The notes under the pieces: model-generated
Seen by the model: the letters and a program-made list of their open reading frames with translations, nothing else
The model's database searches: none
What the model was told of the DNA's origin: nothing
Shown: piece after piece, positions 4,499 to 13,296 of the stretch
Numbering within the stretch: position 1 is the first letter of the stretch
How the letters are laid out: each line of letters begins with the position of its first letter
DNA from: Candidatus Melainabacteria bacterium
GTDB lineage: Bacteria > Cyanobacteriota > Vampirovibrionia > 2-02-FULL-35-15
Reading direction: 5' to 3'
NCBI GenBank assembly: GCA_023250175.1
Contig: JAHFBD010000022.1
Coordinates: forward strand, 1-16,619
Length of the DNA stretch: 16,619 nucleotides
Program-made: the position numbers and the translations under genes

Positions 4499-7135
4499 AT
4501 GGCATATCAAGTAAGTGCAAACATTACTGGGGAGCCTTCTCAAATACAACAAAGAAACGGACAAGTTCTTTTTAATTCTAGGTCAGAAGCTGAACAATTC
4601 CAACGAGACTTAAAGCAACAGGGTTTTAATCGTGTAGATATATTAGAAGTTCAAGACCAAGGAAGGCAAGAAGGAGAGATAACAGCTCCAGCAAATAGGC
4701 CAGATATAAAAGGAGGCCAACCTATAACTTATAGTTCTAATCAATCTTTATCTTCTTCAAAAGGTTTAACAGAATCTCAAATCATTAAATTACAAAATGT
4801 AGATACTGCAATTAATAAAAGGCAGATTTCTTTATCTCAAAGAGAAAGTTTAAGGGAACAAATAATAAAACCTAATGAATTTAAAAGAGATTATTTAACT
4901 CCAGAAAGAAGACAAGAAAGAGAAAGTCAGGCACAGAAACTTTATGAGCAATCATCAAGAGGACAAACAGCAGCAGAAATAATAAAACCTTTAAGGGAGA
5001 TTGAAAAAAGTTATAGTGAATATTCAAGCTATCAAAATTTAAGAAGTTCTGCATATCAATCTAAACAAAACCAATTAAGTGATTTGCCTTTAACTACATT
5101 AGGTAGGCCTTATGATATAGACGCAAAAGAATATCAAGAATATAATAAACAAAGACAAGAACAAATAAAAGGATTAAAGATAGAAGCTCCAACATATAGT
5201 TTAAGTGTTTTGGGTATACCCTTTCAAACAAAAGAAGTACAAAGAAATGATAATGTTTCTACTAACAATTTAATTAATAATGAGAGTTCTTTTGGGGAAG
5301 TATTAACTCATACTGCAATGGGATTTCTTCCGTTTCCATCTCCATCAGAATTAGGTCAACCTCCTAAACAATCTAAATCTTTTTTAGATGCTCCTTTTTT
5401 TGGAAAAGAAGGACAAGACTTAAAACAATTTGGGGATAGAGTATCATTTGGTTTACCTAGTTATGCTCAAAGGTATAGTATGTTTGTAGGATTTAGTTTA
5501 TTACCAACTAAACTTGCAAGAGTTACAGGTTTAGGATTTACAGGTTATGAATCAGGAAAAACAGTTCTTAACCCAACAAAAGAAAACTTTGCTTCATTAA
5601 TAGCTATGGGTGGTTTAGGTTTATATGGAGAACAAGAAAGTTTATTAAAACAATTTCCTACAATTAAACAAACTTTTTTCCAAAGACCTACAAATAGAAA
5701 TCTTTTTGAATCTATAATCCCAGAAGGCAATATAAATAAACCTAGTCCACTAAAAACAAAATATCAAATAACAAAAGCCAATAAAGTTTATTTTACTTCT
5801 AATAAAGAATTTAAAAATGTTCAGTTAGATAATGGAATTATATTAGGAAATGTGATTGATACAGGAAATTTAATAATAGAAACAAAAACTAGAACAACAG
5901 AAAGAATGACAGTTCCTAAAATTAAAAGAGATTTTGATATAGCCTTTAAGCAAGAACAAGTAACAAATTTAGGGGGAGAACCTGCAACTTTAGAGATTAA
6001 AAAAATTAAAGGTTATGCATCAGTTAAAAACCCATTAGTAGAAAAAACAAATACTGCTTTTAAAGTTAAAGAAGTTAAAGAGATTGAAATAGAAAATAGA
6101 ATTGTTGAGGGTGGAATTAAAAATAAATTTGAATTAAATAATTTAATTAAAAATACTCTTCCTGAAAATCAAAATTTAGATATTTCTTTTAATAATATTA
6201 CTATAGTTTCTGAAAGCTTAAAAGAAGGTATTACACAAACAAATTATTTAAAAGGTTTACCGTCTAAGATTCCTAAAGAGCCTAAAATAAAAAATGAATT
6301 TTCAAGAAAAAATAAAAAAGAACGTTTTGATTTAGGGGCTAATATAAATATGGATAATGAAGAAATAGCAGGACAAATATTTAAAGGTAAGAAAGATAGA
6401 TTATTATTAGTAAATACAGAAACTCCAGAGACTAGAATAACTGCAATACAAAATTTAAAAGTTCAAAAAACAAGACAATTATATCCTAACTTAGAAGTAA
6501 AACAAATATCAAAAGTAGGAACAAAACTTCCAGCAGTTACAATTCAAAGTCAAAGTAATTTTAATTCTTCTCAACAATATTTTTTAAGAAATAAAAATAA
6601 ACAAAAATTACCTTTTGTTGACGTAGAATATTCTCAACTTAATAAAATTGATTTAAGGAATAAATCAATATCTAGTACTCAAAATATTTTAAATGTTAGT
6701 CAATCAAATAAAGAAAAGATTAGTACAAAGAATATTTTAACTGACAGATTTAATTTAAAAAATAATCTAAAAACTAATACCTTACAAAATTTAAGTATTA
6801 AATCTATTCAAGATACAAATATTAAATTAAATTTAGATTTAAGAGTAAAACAAGATACTAAAACAAGAAATGATTTAAGTTTAAAACCTAAATTAAGATT
6901 AAGGGATAGTCCTATTTATTATGGTAATGAATCATTAAAAAATTTATTTGTTTCCAATACTAATTTTTTTCAATCCAAAAAATTAAATCTAAATCCTAAG
7001 AAAACTAAAATTTCAAAACTAAAATATAAAGGGACTCCTTCCGTTTCCGTCGTATTAGGAGGCAAAGGAACAAAACTTTCAAGGTCACAGATAAAAGGGA
7101 GTTTTATAAATCCATATCAGATTAGGAGTTTATGA
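4499..7135 (+). CDS. Large virion-internal protein candidate (878 aa)
   Basis: First gene of the structural operon, with no recognised family. Residues 1-220 are Gln-, Ser-, Glu- and Arg-rich and probably helical or coiled. Residues 325-385 are the only notably apolar stretch, with Gly-rich LGFTGY and AMGGLGLYG, perhaps a membrane-interacting amphipathic region. From about residue 400 it becomes Asn/Lys/Leu/Ile-rich, low in complexity and very AT-rich in codons. The last 35 residues (TPSVSVVLGGKGTKL ... FINPYQIRSL) return to GC-richer codons and look more constrained. There is no signal peptide, so it is made in the cytosol. The size and low-complexity make-up suit an internal scaffold, core or tape-like virion component, or a protein that associates with the genome; this is inference from position and composition. 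Confidence 0.75.
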   Translation: MAYQVSANITGEPSQIQQRNGQVLFNSRSEAEQFQRDLKQQGFNRVDILEVQDQGRQEGEITAPANRPDIKGGQPITYSSNQSLSSSKGLTESQIIKLQNVDTAINKRQISLSQRESLREQIIKPNEFKRDYLTPERRQERESQAQKLYEQSSRGQTAAEIIKPLREIEKSYSEYSSYQNLRSSAYQSKQNQLSDLPLTTLGRPYDIDAKEYQEYNKQRQEQIKGLKIEAPTYSLSVLGIPFQTKEVQRNDNVSTNNLINNESSFGEVLTHTAMGFLPFPSPSELGQPPKQSKSFLDAPFFGKEGQDLKQFGDRVSFGLPSYAQRYSMFVGFSLLPTKLARVTGLGFTGYESGKTVLNPTKENFASLIAMGGLGLYGEQESLLKQFPTIKQTFFQRPTNRNLFESIIPEGNINKPSPLKTKYQITKANKVYFTSNKEFKNVQLDNGIILGNVIDTGNLIIETKTRTTERMTVPKIKRDFDIAFKQEQVTNLGGEPATLEIKKIKGYASVKNPLVEKTNTAFKVKEVKEIEIENRIVEGGIKNKFELNNLIKNTLPENQNLDISFNNITIVSESLKEGITQTNYLKGLPSKIPKEPKIKNEFSRKNKKERFDLGANINMDNEEIAGQIFKGKKDRLLLVNTETPETRITAIQNLKVQKTRQLYPNLEVKQISKVGTKLPAVTIQSQSNFNSSQQYFLRNKNKQKLPFVDVEYSQLNKIDLRNKSISSTQNILNVSQSNKEKISTKNILTDRFNLKNNLKTNTLQNLSIKSIQDTNIKLNLDLRVKQDTKTRNDLSLKPKLRLRDSPIYYGNESLKNLFVSNTNFFQSKKLNLNPKKTKISKLKYKGTPSVSVVLGGKGTKLSRSQIKGSFINPYQIRSL

Positions 7136-7719
7136 TGGAAGAAGGACAAGAACAGCAACAAGAAACATTTATTCCACGTCAGGCAACAAATCCTGCAATG
7201 GATGGAGTTTTAAATAAGCATCTAGACTCCAGCGATATACTCCTTAATATGGAAAAAATGCTTAAAGGTTATGAGTTCGACGAAGAACAAGCCCAATGGG
7301 TTTTTTCAATGCGATTTCTAGGTTATGATAAAGAAACAAATCAAGAGAGATATATTAAATCTGGACCAATGATGGATATAATAGAGATAAATAATACCAT
7401 TGGATTTATGAGAAATATGATGAACTCAAATACTTTCTTATCTTATTTAGATGATGATATTATGATTAATGAAATGATGTGGGATATTAATATTAAGTTA
7501 GCCAAATTATTCCATAGATTAAGGTTTAAGGTTGCCCCTAATACCAGAGAGTTTATGTGGGGAGCAATAGAATATCCTATTTATATGTCTTTAAAAAGAG
7601 CATCAGGAAAAGTTACGCTAGATGCAGTTTCAAAGATGCAGCACAGCGTGGAGCATAAAACAATAGGTCAAGAAACCCCAGAACAAAAACAAGCAAAGCA
7701 ATTTAAGATATTTGGTTAG
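7132..7719 (+). CDS. Soluble structural-operon protein, unknown (195 aa)
   Basis: The start overlaps the preceding stop (ATGA) and AGGAG lies four bases upstream, so it is translationally coupled. The protein has a Gln/Glu-rich N terminus, an acidic helical middle with many Met residues (MMDIIEINNTIGFMRNMM) and a conserved-looking patch LAKLFHRLRFKVAPNTREFMWGAIEYPIYMSLKRASGKV at roughly 124-160, with aromatic and basic residues. It has no membrane segment and ends in a Gln/Lys-rich tail. I do not recognise the family. Its place between a giant protein and a membrane protein suggests an assembly or tegument-like role. Confidence 0.8.
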   Translation: MMEEGQEQQQETFIPRQATNPAMDGVLNKHLDSSDILLNMEKMLKGYEFDEEQAQWVFSMRFLGYDKETNQERYIKSGPMMDIIEINNTIGFMRNMMNSNTFLSYLDDDIMINEMMWDINIKLAKLFHRLRFKVAPNTREFMWGAIEYPIYMSLKRASGKVTLDAVSKMQHSVEHKTIGQETPEQKQAKQFKIFG

Positions 7720-7727
7720 GAGGGTTT

Positions 7728-8435
7728 ATGGCATTGAGAGCGGATGAGTTATTGGGAAATATAGCCCCATACTTAAATATATTTACAGGTTATTTATACC
7801 TAATAGGAGAGATATTAGGTGTTTTAATCGGCATTGCTTACATTATATCTTTATTTATGTATAATGTAAAAATAGAAATTTACGAGTATACAAAAGGCCA
7901 AAGAGCAGTAATAAGACAGGTGAGAGCAAGAGAAGTTTATGACAAAAAATCCAACACAGTTATATTAAAAATTTTTGATTTAACTATAGTCAGAGGCAAA
8001 ACAATTAATATTCCTGAATCGGACTGCATCTTTAATTACAAAAGTTATTTATACAAAAAAATGTATAAGTTTGTTTTGAAAGATGGCATTTATTATCCAG
8101 TTCAAAACTATATCATTGGAAGTATAATGCAAGTAAGACAAGAGGATGGTTCATTGATTGGAATCACATCTGGTATTGAGATAAGCCGAGACTTTGATGC
8201 CGAGGAATCTATCCTTAACGGATTAGAAAGAAAGGCAACAATGTATAGGAATAAAAAACCAGTTGAGCTTGTTGCAATGTACGGACTAATGATTATATGC
8301 ATATTGTCAGCAACCGTTATAATTGTTTACTCATTAAAGAGAGTTGGTGATTTATTTGAGACTTTACAACAATTAAAAGAACCAATTAAAGCAGCAGTAC
8401 AAAGTGGCATAAGCCAAAAATTAGGGCCAGGCTAG
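7728..8435 (+). CDS. Two-helix membrane protein with a central beta-rich domain (235 aa)
   Basis: AGGAGGG stands four bases before the ATG, an excellent ribosome site. Helix 1 lies at about 22-45 and helix 2 at about 180-203; the 135 residues between them alternate hydrophobic and charged residues (VKIEIYEYTKGQRAVIRQVRAREVY..., NTVILKIFDLTIVRG), typical of beta strands, and lack N-glycosylation sequons, so this domain is probably cytoplasmic or inside the virion. The C-terminal 30 residues are helical (VGDLFETLQQLKEPI) and could form a coiled coil. It may link the membrane shell to internal proteins or DNA; no family is recognised. Confidence 0.8.
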   Translation: MALRADELLGNIAPYLNIFTGYLYLIGEILGVLIGIAYIISLFMYNVKIEIYEYTKGQRAVIRQVRAREVYDKKSNTVILKIFDLTIVRGKTINIPESDCIFNYKSYLYKKMYKFVLKDGIYYPVQNYIIGSIMQVRQEDGSLIGITSGIEISRDFDAEESILNGLERKATMYRNKKPVELVAMYGLMIICILSATVIIVYSLKRVGDLFETLQQLKEPIKAAVQSGISQKLGPG

Positions 8436-8444
8436 GAGGAAAAA

Positions 8445-8882
8445 ATGGAAGGAGAATATATAGAATTAAAACAACTTAAAAGAGAACATCAAAAAAAAAG
8501 ATTAAAAGAAAAATTTAACAACTTTAAGGAGAAAGCTGTTAAGTTCCGTAATTCTGCTAGTTCTAGAGTTAACAACTTTAAGGAGAAAGCTGTTAAGTTC
8601 CGTAATTCTGCTAGTTCTAGAGTTAACAACTTTAAGGAGAAAGCTGCAAAAACACAAAAAGCCGTTTCAAAAAATAAAACATTTAAATCTTTTAGTAAGT
8701 ATGCAAACAATTTCTCAAAACAAAATAATTCTTTTTCAGGTGGTAGTAGTCTTTTTAGTGGAGGATTGGGAGGGGGTTTAAGTTATAATCAACCGAGTAT
8801 AAGTAGGAAGAAATCAAAAAAAATTGATTATGCAAGTAAAAGCAAAAATTATTGGAATAGGAGTAAAGGATATTTTAGGTAA
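8445..8882 (+). CDS. Basic repeat protein, DNA-binding virion protein candidate (145 aa)
   Basis: The protein is dominated by Lys, Arg, Ser and Asn, with very few acidic residues after residue 30. Residues 25-67 hold an 18-residue unit (NNFKEKAVKFRNSASSRV) twice in full and once in part, encoded by a perfect 54-bp tandem repeat. A Gly/Ser-rich segment (SGGSSLFSGGLGGGLSY) follows, then a basic, aromatic tail. AGGAGG precedes the ATG by about seven bases. A strongly basic, repetitive protein within a virion operon is a good candidate for genome condensation, by analogy with small basic DNA-binding proteins of archaeal virions. The perfect repeat identity means recent expansion. The function is inferred from composition only. 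Confidence 0.78.
   Translation: MEGEYIELKQLKREHQKKRLKEKFNNFKEKAVKFRNSASSRVNNFKEKAVKFRNSASSRVNNFKEKAAKTQKAVSKNKTFKSFSKYANNFSKQNNSFSGGSSLFSGGLGGGLSYNQPSISRKKSKKIDYASKSKNYWNRSKGYFR
8515..8646 (+). repeat. Perfect in-frame 54-bp tandem repeat (about 2.4 copies)
   Basis: Units begin at 8517, 8571 and 8625; the third matches through 8646. The two full units are identical base for base, including third codon positions, so the duplication is recent or is kept homogeneous. Its length is a multiple of three, so copy number can change without breaking the gene. Confidence 0.95.
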
Positions 8883-9221
8883 ATGGCAAATTTTGAAACA
8901 GCAATAATATATGTTGTACTTTTTGTTATTGGGTACTATGCTTATATAATTAAAAATATAAACTTAGATATAATTAACCAACAAGAAGATAAACAATTAT
9001 TGCACACAGGCATTAAATTATTATTGTTAATGTCTACATTCTGGTTTATGCTTTATCCTTTAAACATTGCAATTTTATATAATGATTCTAATGCTGGTCC
9101 TGCTGCTGTTAGTTCAAATCTAGGATATTTATATAGCTTTGTCGTCTATATAAATATATTTATAACTTTTTATTTCCTTCTTTGGTATATGAAAAAATTA
9201 CTGGAGAAGATAGGAAGATGA
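8883..9221 (+). CDS. Three-helix membrane protein (112 aa)
   Basis: Hydrophobic segments at about 6-24, 43-65 and 82-104 predict three membrane helices. The loop between helix 2 and 3 (NDSNAGPAAVSSN) is small and polar, and the C terminus is basic (KKLLEKIGR), which favours a cytoplasmic tail. It begins directly at the stop codon of the basic repeat protein and ends with an ATGA overlap onto the RHH gene. Unrecognised; probably a virion or assembly membrane protein. Confidence 0.75.
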   Translation: MANFETAIIYVVLFVIGYYAYIIKNINLDIINQQEDKQLLHTGIKLLLLMSTFWFMLYPLNIAILYNDSNAGPAAVSSNLGYLYSFVVYINIFITFYFLLWYMKKLLEKIGR

Positions 9222-9403
9222 AAAATTTAAAGAGTGTGAAAGTTCCAATAGAATTTGACGATTTTATAAGGGATTTACAAACTGATTTTAAAAAACAAAC
9301 TGGAGTTCATTATAGTAAATCGGCAGTAATGAGAAATATGAGCAGAAAATTAAAAGGAAAAATAATTGCAAGAGGAAATGACTTTGATTATAAAATTTGG
9401 TAA
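9218..9403 (+). CDS. Ribbon-helix-helix-like regulator inside the structural operon (61 aa)
   Basis: The pattern is a short N-terminal strand (KSVKVP), a helix (FDDFIRDLQTDFKKQTG), a turn with HYSKS and a second helix (AVMRNMSRKLKGK). This fits the RHH fold of CopG/Arc-type DNA-binding dimers. ATG at 9218 is chosen because it overlaps the upstream TGA (ATGA) and places the strand at the N terminus; a TTG at 9182 would add 12 unlikely residues. The gene overlaps the next one by 26 bases. It may provide feedback on late expression or bind the genome in the virion. The fold is likely; the role is open. Confidence 0.65.
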   Translation: MKNLKSVKVPIEFDDFIRDLQTDFKKQTGVHYSKSAVMRNMSRKLKGKIIARGNDFDYKIW

Positions 9404-9893
9404 GAAAGGGGGAATACCTGACTTAATATATTTTATCCCTGCGATAATGATAATTATATTTGTTGGAGTTATAGGATGGAAAGTAATGAAAGCTGTTGAT
9501 GATAGCTTTACTCAAAACAATTTACTTTCTAGTGAGGGGCAAAGCATGATGACATCAATAAGAAATCGTTATGTTTCAATAATAGATAATGCTTTTTTAA
9601 TTTCTTTTGTAGGATTAATAATTGCAATTGGAATTGGAGCATATTTAATTAATACTCATCCTGCTTTATTTTGGATTTCTATTCCTATATTTTTATTTAT
9701 AATATTTTTATCTGCAATTTTTAGCAATACCTTTTCATCAATCTTTAGTAGTGGCAACTTAGCGACAGAATTTGCAGATTTTAATATAATAAAATTTGTA
9801 TTAAATAATTTTGTTTATTTTATGACTGGAATAATTTTATTAGTTATGCTTTTGTTATTTGCAAAGCAGAGAGGACAACAACAAGAATTTTAA
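9378..9893 (+). CDS. Four-helix membrane protein (171 aa)
   Basis: Membrane helices are predicted at about 16-36, 71-91, 97-116 and 144-163. The stretch after helix 1 (AVDDSFTQNN) recalls QVGDSFTNN after helix 1 of the 173-aa capsid paralogue, which hints at a shared ancestral hairpin. ATG at 9378, just after AGAGGA, is preferred to TTG at 9366. It overlaps the RHH gene by 26 bases and precedes the spike gene by 19. The Gln-rich C terminus (KQRGQQQEF) is polar. It is possibly a spike-associated membrane protein. Confidence 0.75.
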   Translation: MTLIIKFGKKGGIPDLIYFIPAIMIIIFVGVIGWKVMKAVDDSFTQNNLLSSEGQSMMTSIRNRYVSIIDNAFLISFVGLIIAIGIGAYLINTHPALFWISIPIFLFIIFLSAIFSNTFSSIFSSGNLATEFADFNIIKFVLNNFVYFMTGIILLVMLLLFAKQRGQQQEF

Positions 9894-9912
9894 TTTTCAT
9901 TGGGTAAAAACT

Positions 9913-12861
9913 ATGAACGAACGAAACAATGATGGCAGGATGAGGATTAGTAGAATGCAAATAATATTGACGATGTTCAAAGACTATAAAATAAGCTTGT
10001 CGTCCTGCCTGATATTCCTTTTAATTTTAATGCCTAATATTTCTGCTGCGGAGACTATAGAATGGAATATAGGAAATTGTACCAACGTTGTTAACTCAAC
10101 AACAATAACTAAATCATTTCAGAATTTGCAATTAGAAAATTCAACGGCTCTATTTAATACTTATTCTTGTGGTTTACAAGTAGGTTACGAGCCAATATGT
10201 TCTTATAATGGTCAAGATACTATCCCTACTAATTATGTTCAAACATTATCAGGAACTATAGGCATTGATAATGATACGGCTATTTTTGGCAGAAGAAGTT
10301 TACATATAAAAGGGGGCGCTGGTGTAACTGCTTTAGCCTGTGCAATTAGTGGCACTGCCATAACCCAAACCACCTACGCAATATATAGAACTAATAGACA
10401 AGGGGCAGGTGGGGGAGATATATATATAGAAACTGGGGCAGGTTCTGGTAATTGTGGGAGTACTGCTACTTCTATGTTTGTGATTTCCAGTACTGGTAAT
10501 AATGTTAATTGGGTAGTTGCTGGACAAGACGCTACTTGTTATGATGATGATAACGGGATAGAGATAGGATTAAAAGGTAATCAATCTGTTTTATTTACTT
10601 TGAATACATCAGGCACACAAAGATTAACTAATTTTTCTGATTCTTCTACTAGCTCCGTAGCTCCTACAATTTCAGGCGCACAATTGTTTAAATTCTGGGA
10701 CGCAAATAACGCCCTTAATGTTCACGATTTCGATTATTTATATAGTTTCAATAACACACCTACAAGAAATGTAAGCGCTAATTTCTTTTATGTAACGATG
10801 AATAGTACATTAACTTATAATAGTGTTAGGGTTGGGTATTATGACAAAGTAGCTGGTAATCATAATTATAGATTAGCCTTAAGCTGTAATAATGGGACTA
10901 GCTGGAATACAGGCACAGCAAACACAAATAACACTTTGATTAGCTGTTTAAATTCTCAAACCTCCAATAATTTTTATATTGGTATGTATATAGATGATAA
11001 TTCAACTTTAGTTTATGGGTTGACTGCAACGCCAACAAGTTTGTCAGTTGCCCCAAACATAACCTTAACTGCAGTAGATTATTATGATAGTTCAGTAATA
11101 AATAATTTTTCCGTCTACATTCAACAAGGCAACTTAAATGTAGTAGATTCAACAACAAACGGCACAATTTATGTGAATAACATAACAACAGGTTATATTA
11201 ATATGACTGTAGGCTCTTATCAGAATGGAGGATATTTTAATGCAACATATCAAAATTTATTTATTAATGATTCAACAATACAGGCCAAATTATGGCAAAG
11301 TATTATTTATTTGAATGCTTCTACAATCATCACAAATACCCCCATATTAAGTTTTAGCGTTGGTGTCAACTCTAGCGTTATAATTAATAATTCTAATTCA
11401 TCGGGTGGCACTATGCTAAAACTTAAGAGAGGTTATTATAATTTTATAGGGAATAATTCTGCTTATTTGAATGCTTATTTATTGCAAGACATTCAACCAT
11501 TAACAACTTATAATTTAAATCTTCAATTTTCTAGTAATCTACTTACAATAAGGGCAACAAACTTTTTAACTGGGGCAACAATAAATAATTTTACAATTTA
11601 TTTAACTAGAAACTCCTCAACATATTCAAATAATGCAAGTACGAGTATAAATTTTCTTAATTTTTCCTTAGAAGCAGGAGATTATAATATGGTTTTTAGG
11701 TCATTTAGTTTTATTAATATGTCTGTACCTATAACAATTTCTTCAAGTAATATTTTTCCAAATTATACTTTTGTTCCCTATACAACAAATTCCATTAATT
11801 TTACTATATTTGATGAATCTTTGGGAAAATCTCCTAACCCATTTTTAAATTTAAGTGTGTTTGTAACTTTAACTGGAGAGTATTATGCAACAAATATTAC
11901 AATAACAAATGCATCTTATTATATGGATTTAATTACTCCCTCTGAATATAGAATAGTTTATTCTTCTGCTGGATATACTCAAAGGGAGTATTATTTTACT
12001 CTCTCAAATTCTAGCAATAATCTTATAGAATTATATTTATTATCTGTGAATAATGGAACAGCTGTTACATATAATGTAATTGATGAATCTGGCCTTAATG
12101 TAGAAAATGCTTTGGTAAAACTCTTAAGATATTATTCAGATACTAATAGTTATCGTCTTGTTGCAATGGCAAAAACAGATTATAACGGCAATGCAATAAT
12201 AGATACGGCTTTTGATAGTGCATTTTATCAAGTAATCGTAACTAAAAATAGTTTTACGACGGTATCAACTCCATCAAAAATTTATACTTTAAATCCTATA
12301 ATTAAATTAATAACAAGACAATCTATTTTTAATAGTTTTGACACTATAGGAACTTTATACTCTCAACTTACTTTTAATAATAATACAAATACGTTTACTT
12401 ATACTTATAATAATATAAGGGGATTTTCATTATCAAGTTTATTGACAATAGATTATATCACTCCAGGAGGGACTAATAATCTTTGTTATTCTCCAGGTTC
12501 TGGAATTTCTGGCACTTTACTCTGTGTAATTAATATTTCATCAACACAAGGCCAGTATATCGCAAATGGATATATAGACTTAAATGATGGAAATGGATAT
12601 TATTTAACTGATACTTATCAGATAAATTCTGGAATCCAAAATCAAGCTATCACTAAATTTGGAAAGAGTGGTTTAATTTTGTCTTTGATTGCAACTGCAA
12701 CAATTGCAACGCTTGGGGCTTTTAACCCAGCAGTAGCAATAATGTTTTTTGTTGGAGCTTTAGGAATATTTACATTTTTAGGATTTAGCGGATTTAATAT
12801 TGGAATTTTTGTTTCGATTACAATTTTAGCAGGAATAATAATTTATAAATTAAGAACATGA
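9913..12861 (+). CDS. Secreted, sequon-rich spike/receptor-binding protein (982 aa)
   Basis: The N terminus carries a signal peptide: basic residues, hydrophobic SLSSCLIFLLILM (about 28-40), then a likely cleavage in NISAAE near 45-46. The ectodomain of about 870 residues is rich in Asn, Thr, Ser, Tyr and Gly, with dozens of NxS/T sequons and only scattered cysteines. Early residues resemble a lectin/LamG-like sandwich (GIDNDTAIFGRRSLHIKG), and about 712-775 resembles a carboxypeptidase-regulatory or Cna-B-like Ig fold (VIDESGLNVENALVKLL... KTDYNGNAII). The last 68 residues form three membrane helices that anchor it. Start: ATG 9913, 19 bases after the previous stop; ATGs at 9940 and 9955 are also possible, and the upstream TTG is unlikely. 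This is the best candidate for host attachment on the virion tip or surface. Confidence 0.82.
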   Translation: MNERNNDGRMRISRMQIILTMFKDYKISLSSCLIFLLILMPNISAAETIEWNIGNCTNVVNSTTITKSFQNLQLENSTALFNTYSCGLQVGYEPICSYNGQDTIPTNYVQTLSGTIGIDNDTAIFGRRSLHIKGGAGVTALACAISGTAITQTTYAIYRTNRQGAGGGDIYIETGAGSGNCGSTATSMFVISSTGNNVNWVVAGQDATCYDDDNGIEIGLKGNQSVLFTLNTSGTQRLTNFSDSSTSSVAPTISGAQLFKFWDANNALNVHDFDYLYSFNNTPTRNVSANFFYVTMNSTLTYNSVRVGYYDKVAGNHNYRLALSCNNGTSWNTGTANTNNTLISCLNSQTSNNFYIGMYIDDNSTLVYGLTATPTSLSVAPNITLTAVDYYDSSVINNFSVYIQQGNLNVVDSTTNGTIYVNNITTGYINMTVGSYQNGGYFNATYQNLFINDSTIQAKLWQSIIYLNASTIITNTPILSFSVGVNSSVIINNSNSSGGTMLKLKRGYYNFIGNNSAYLNAYLLQDIQPLTTYNLNLQFSSNLLTIRATNFLTGATINNFTIYLTRNSSTYSNNASTSINFLNFSLEAGDYNMVFRSFSFINMSVPITISSSNIFPNYTFVPYTTNSINFTIFDESLGKSPNPFLNLSVFVTLTGEYYATNITITNASYYMDLITPSEYRIVYSSAGYTQREYYFTLSNSSNNLIELYLLSVNNGTAVTYNVIDESGLNVENALVKLLRYYSDTNSYRLVAMAKTDYNGNAIIDTAFDSAFYQVIVTKNSFTTVSTPSKIYTLNPIIKLITRQSIFNSFDTIGTLYSQLTFNNNTNTFTYTYNNIRGFSLSSLLTIDYITPGGTNNLCYSPGSGISGTLLCVINISSTQGQYIANGYIDLNDGNGYYLTDTYQINSGIQNQAITKFGKSGLILSLIATATIATLGAFNPAVAIMFFVGALGIFTFLGFSGFNIGIFVSITILAGIIIYKLRT

Positions 12862-13295
12862 AATATATAAATGTATTAATTGGTATTGTCGTATTTTCTG
12901 TAGTTGCAACAATATTATTTGGGGCAACTTATTATTTAAGCGGTGTTTATAGTAGTTCAAATACTGCAACTTATAACACATTACAAGGCAGATATAATTT
13001 TTATGAGGATGTTACTAATTATAGTTCAGTAACAAGAAAAATAAATAATAATACACAGGCAGCAGAGTTAGACTCTTTTAGTACAGGAAGTGCAGCATCA
13101 AAAGGAGCATTAGCAGGACTAAAAACAATAATAGACAGCACAGGAACAATAGATAGGATGAGTAGTACTTTATCACAAGATACAAATGGATGGATAAACC
13201 CTCTCTTTATTTTGACAGCTAAGGCTATTTTTTGGATTACTTTGGTAATAATTATATTATCAGTACTTTGGAGAGCTAAACTAGACTCAGATTAA
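12858..13295 (+). CDS. Two-helix virion membrane protein (145 aa)
   Basis: ATGA overlap couples it to the spike gene. Helix 1 is at about 5-28 and helix 2 at about 118-139, with an 85-residue Ser/Thr/Asn-rich polar region between them containing NYS and NNT sequons. Helix - surface domain - helix - short basic tail is the same plan as the 173-aa capsid paralogue, although the sequences are not obviously alignable. It may be a minor capsid or spike-base protein; unrecognised otherwise. Confidence 0.75.
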   Translation: MKYINVLIGIVVFSVVATILFGATYYLSGVYSSSNTATYNTLQGRYNFYEDVTNYSSVTRKINNNTQAAELDSFSTGSAASKGALAGLKTIIDSTGTIDRMSSTLSQDTNGWINPLFILTAKAIFWITLVIIILSVLWRAKLDSD

Positions 13296-13296
13296 A

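Noticed and set aside
8489..8710. Minus-strand ORF antisense to the tandem repeat
   Set aside because: Its length comes from the 54-bp in-frame repeat; the plus frame has a strong ribosome site and operon context.
9859..9912. TTG-initiated N-terminal extension of the spike
   Set aside because: It overlaps the end of the preceding membrane-protein gene and adds residues unlike a signal peptide; the ATG at 9913 or later fits better.
10333..10527. Minus-strand ORFs within the spike gene (also 10940-11188)
   Set aside because: They are antisense shadows of a long signal-peptide-bearing ORF.
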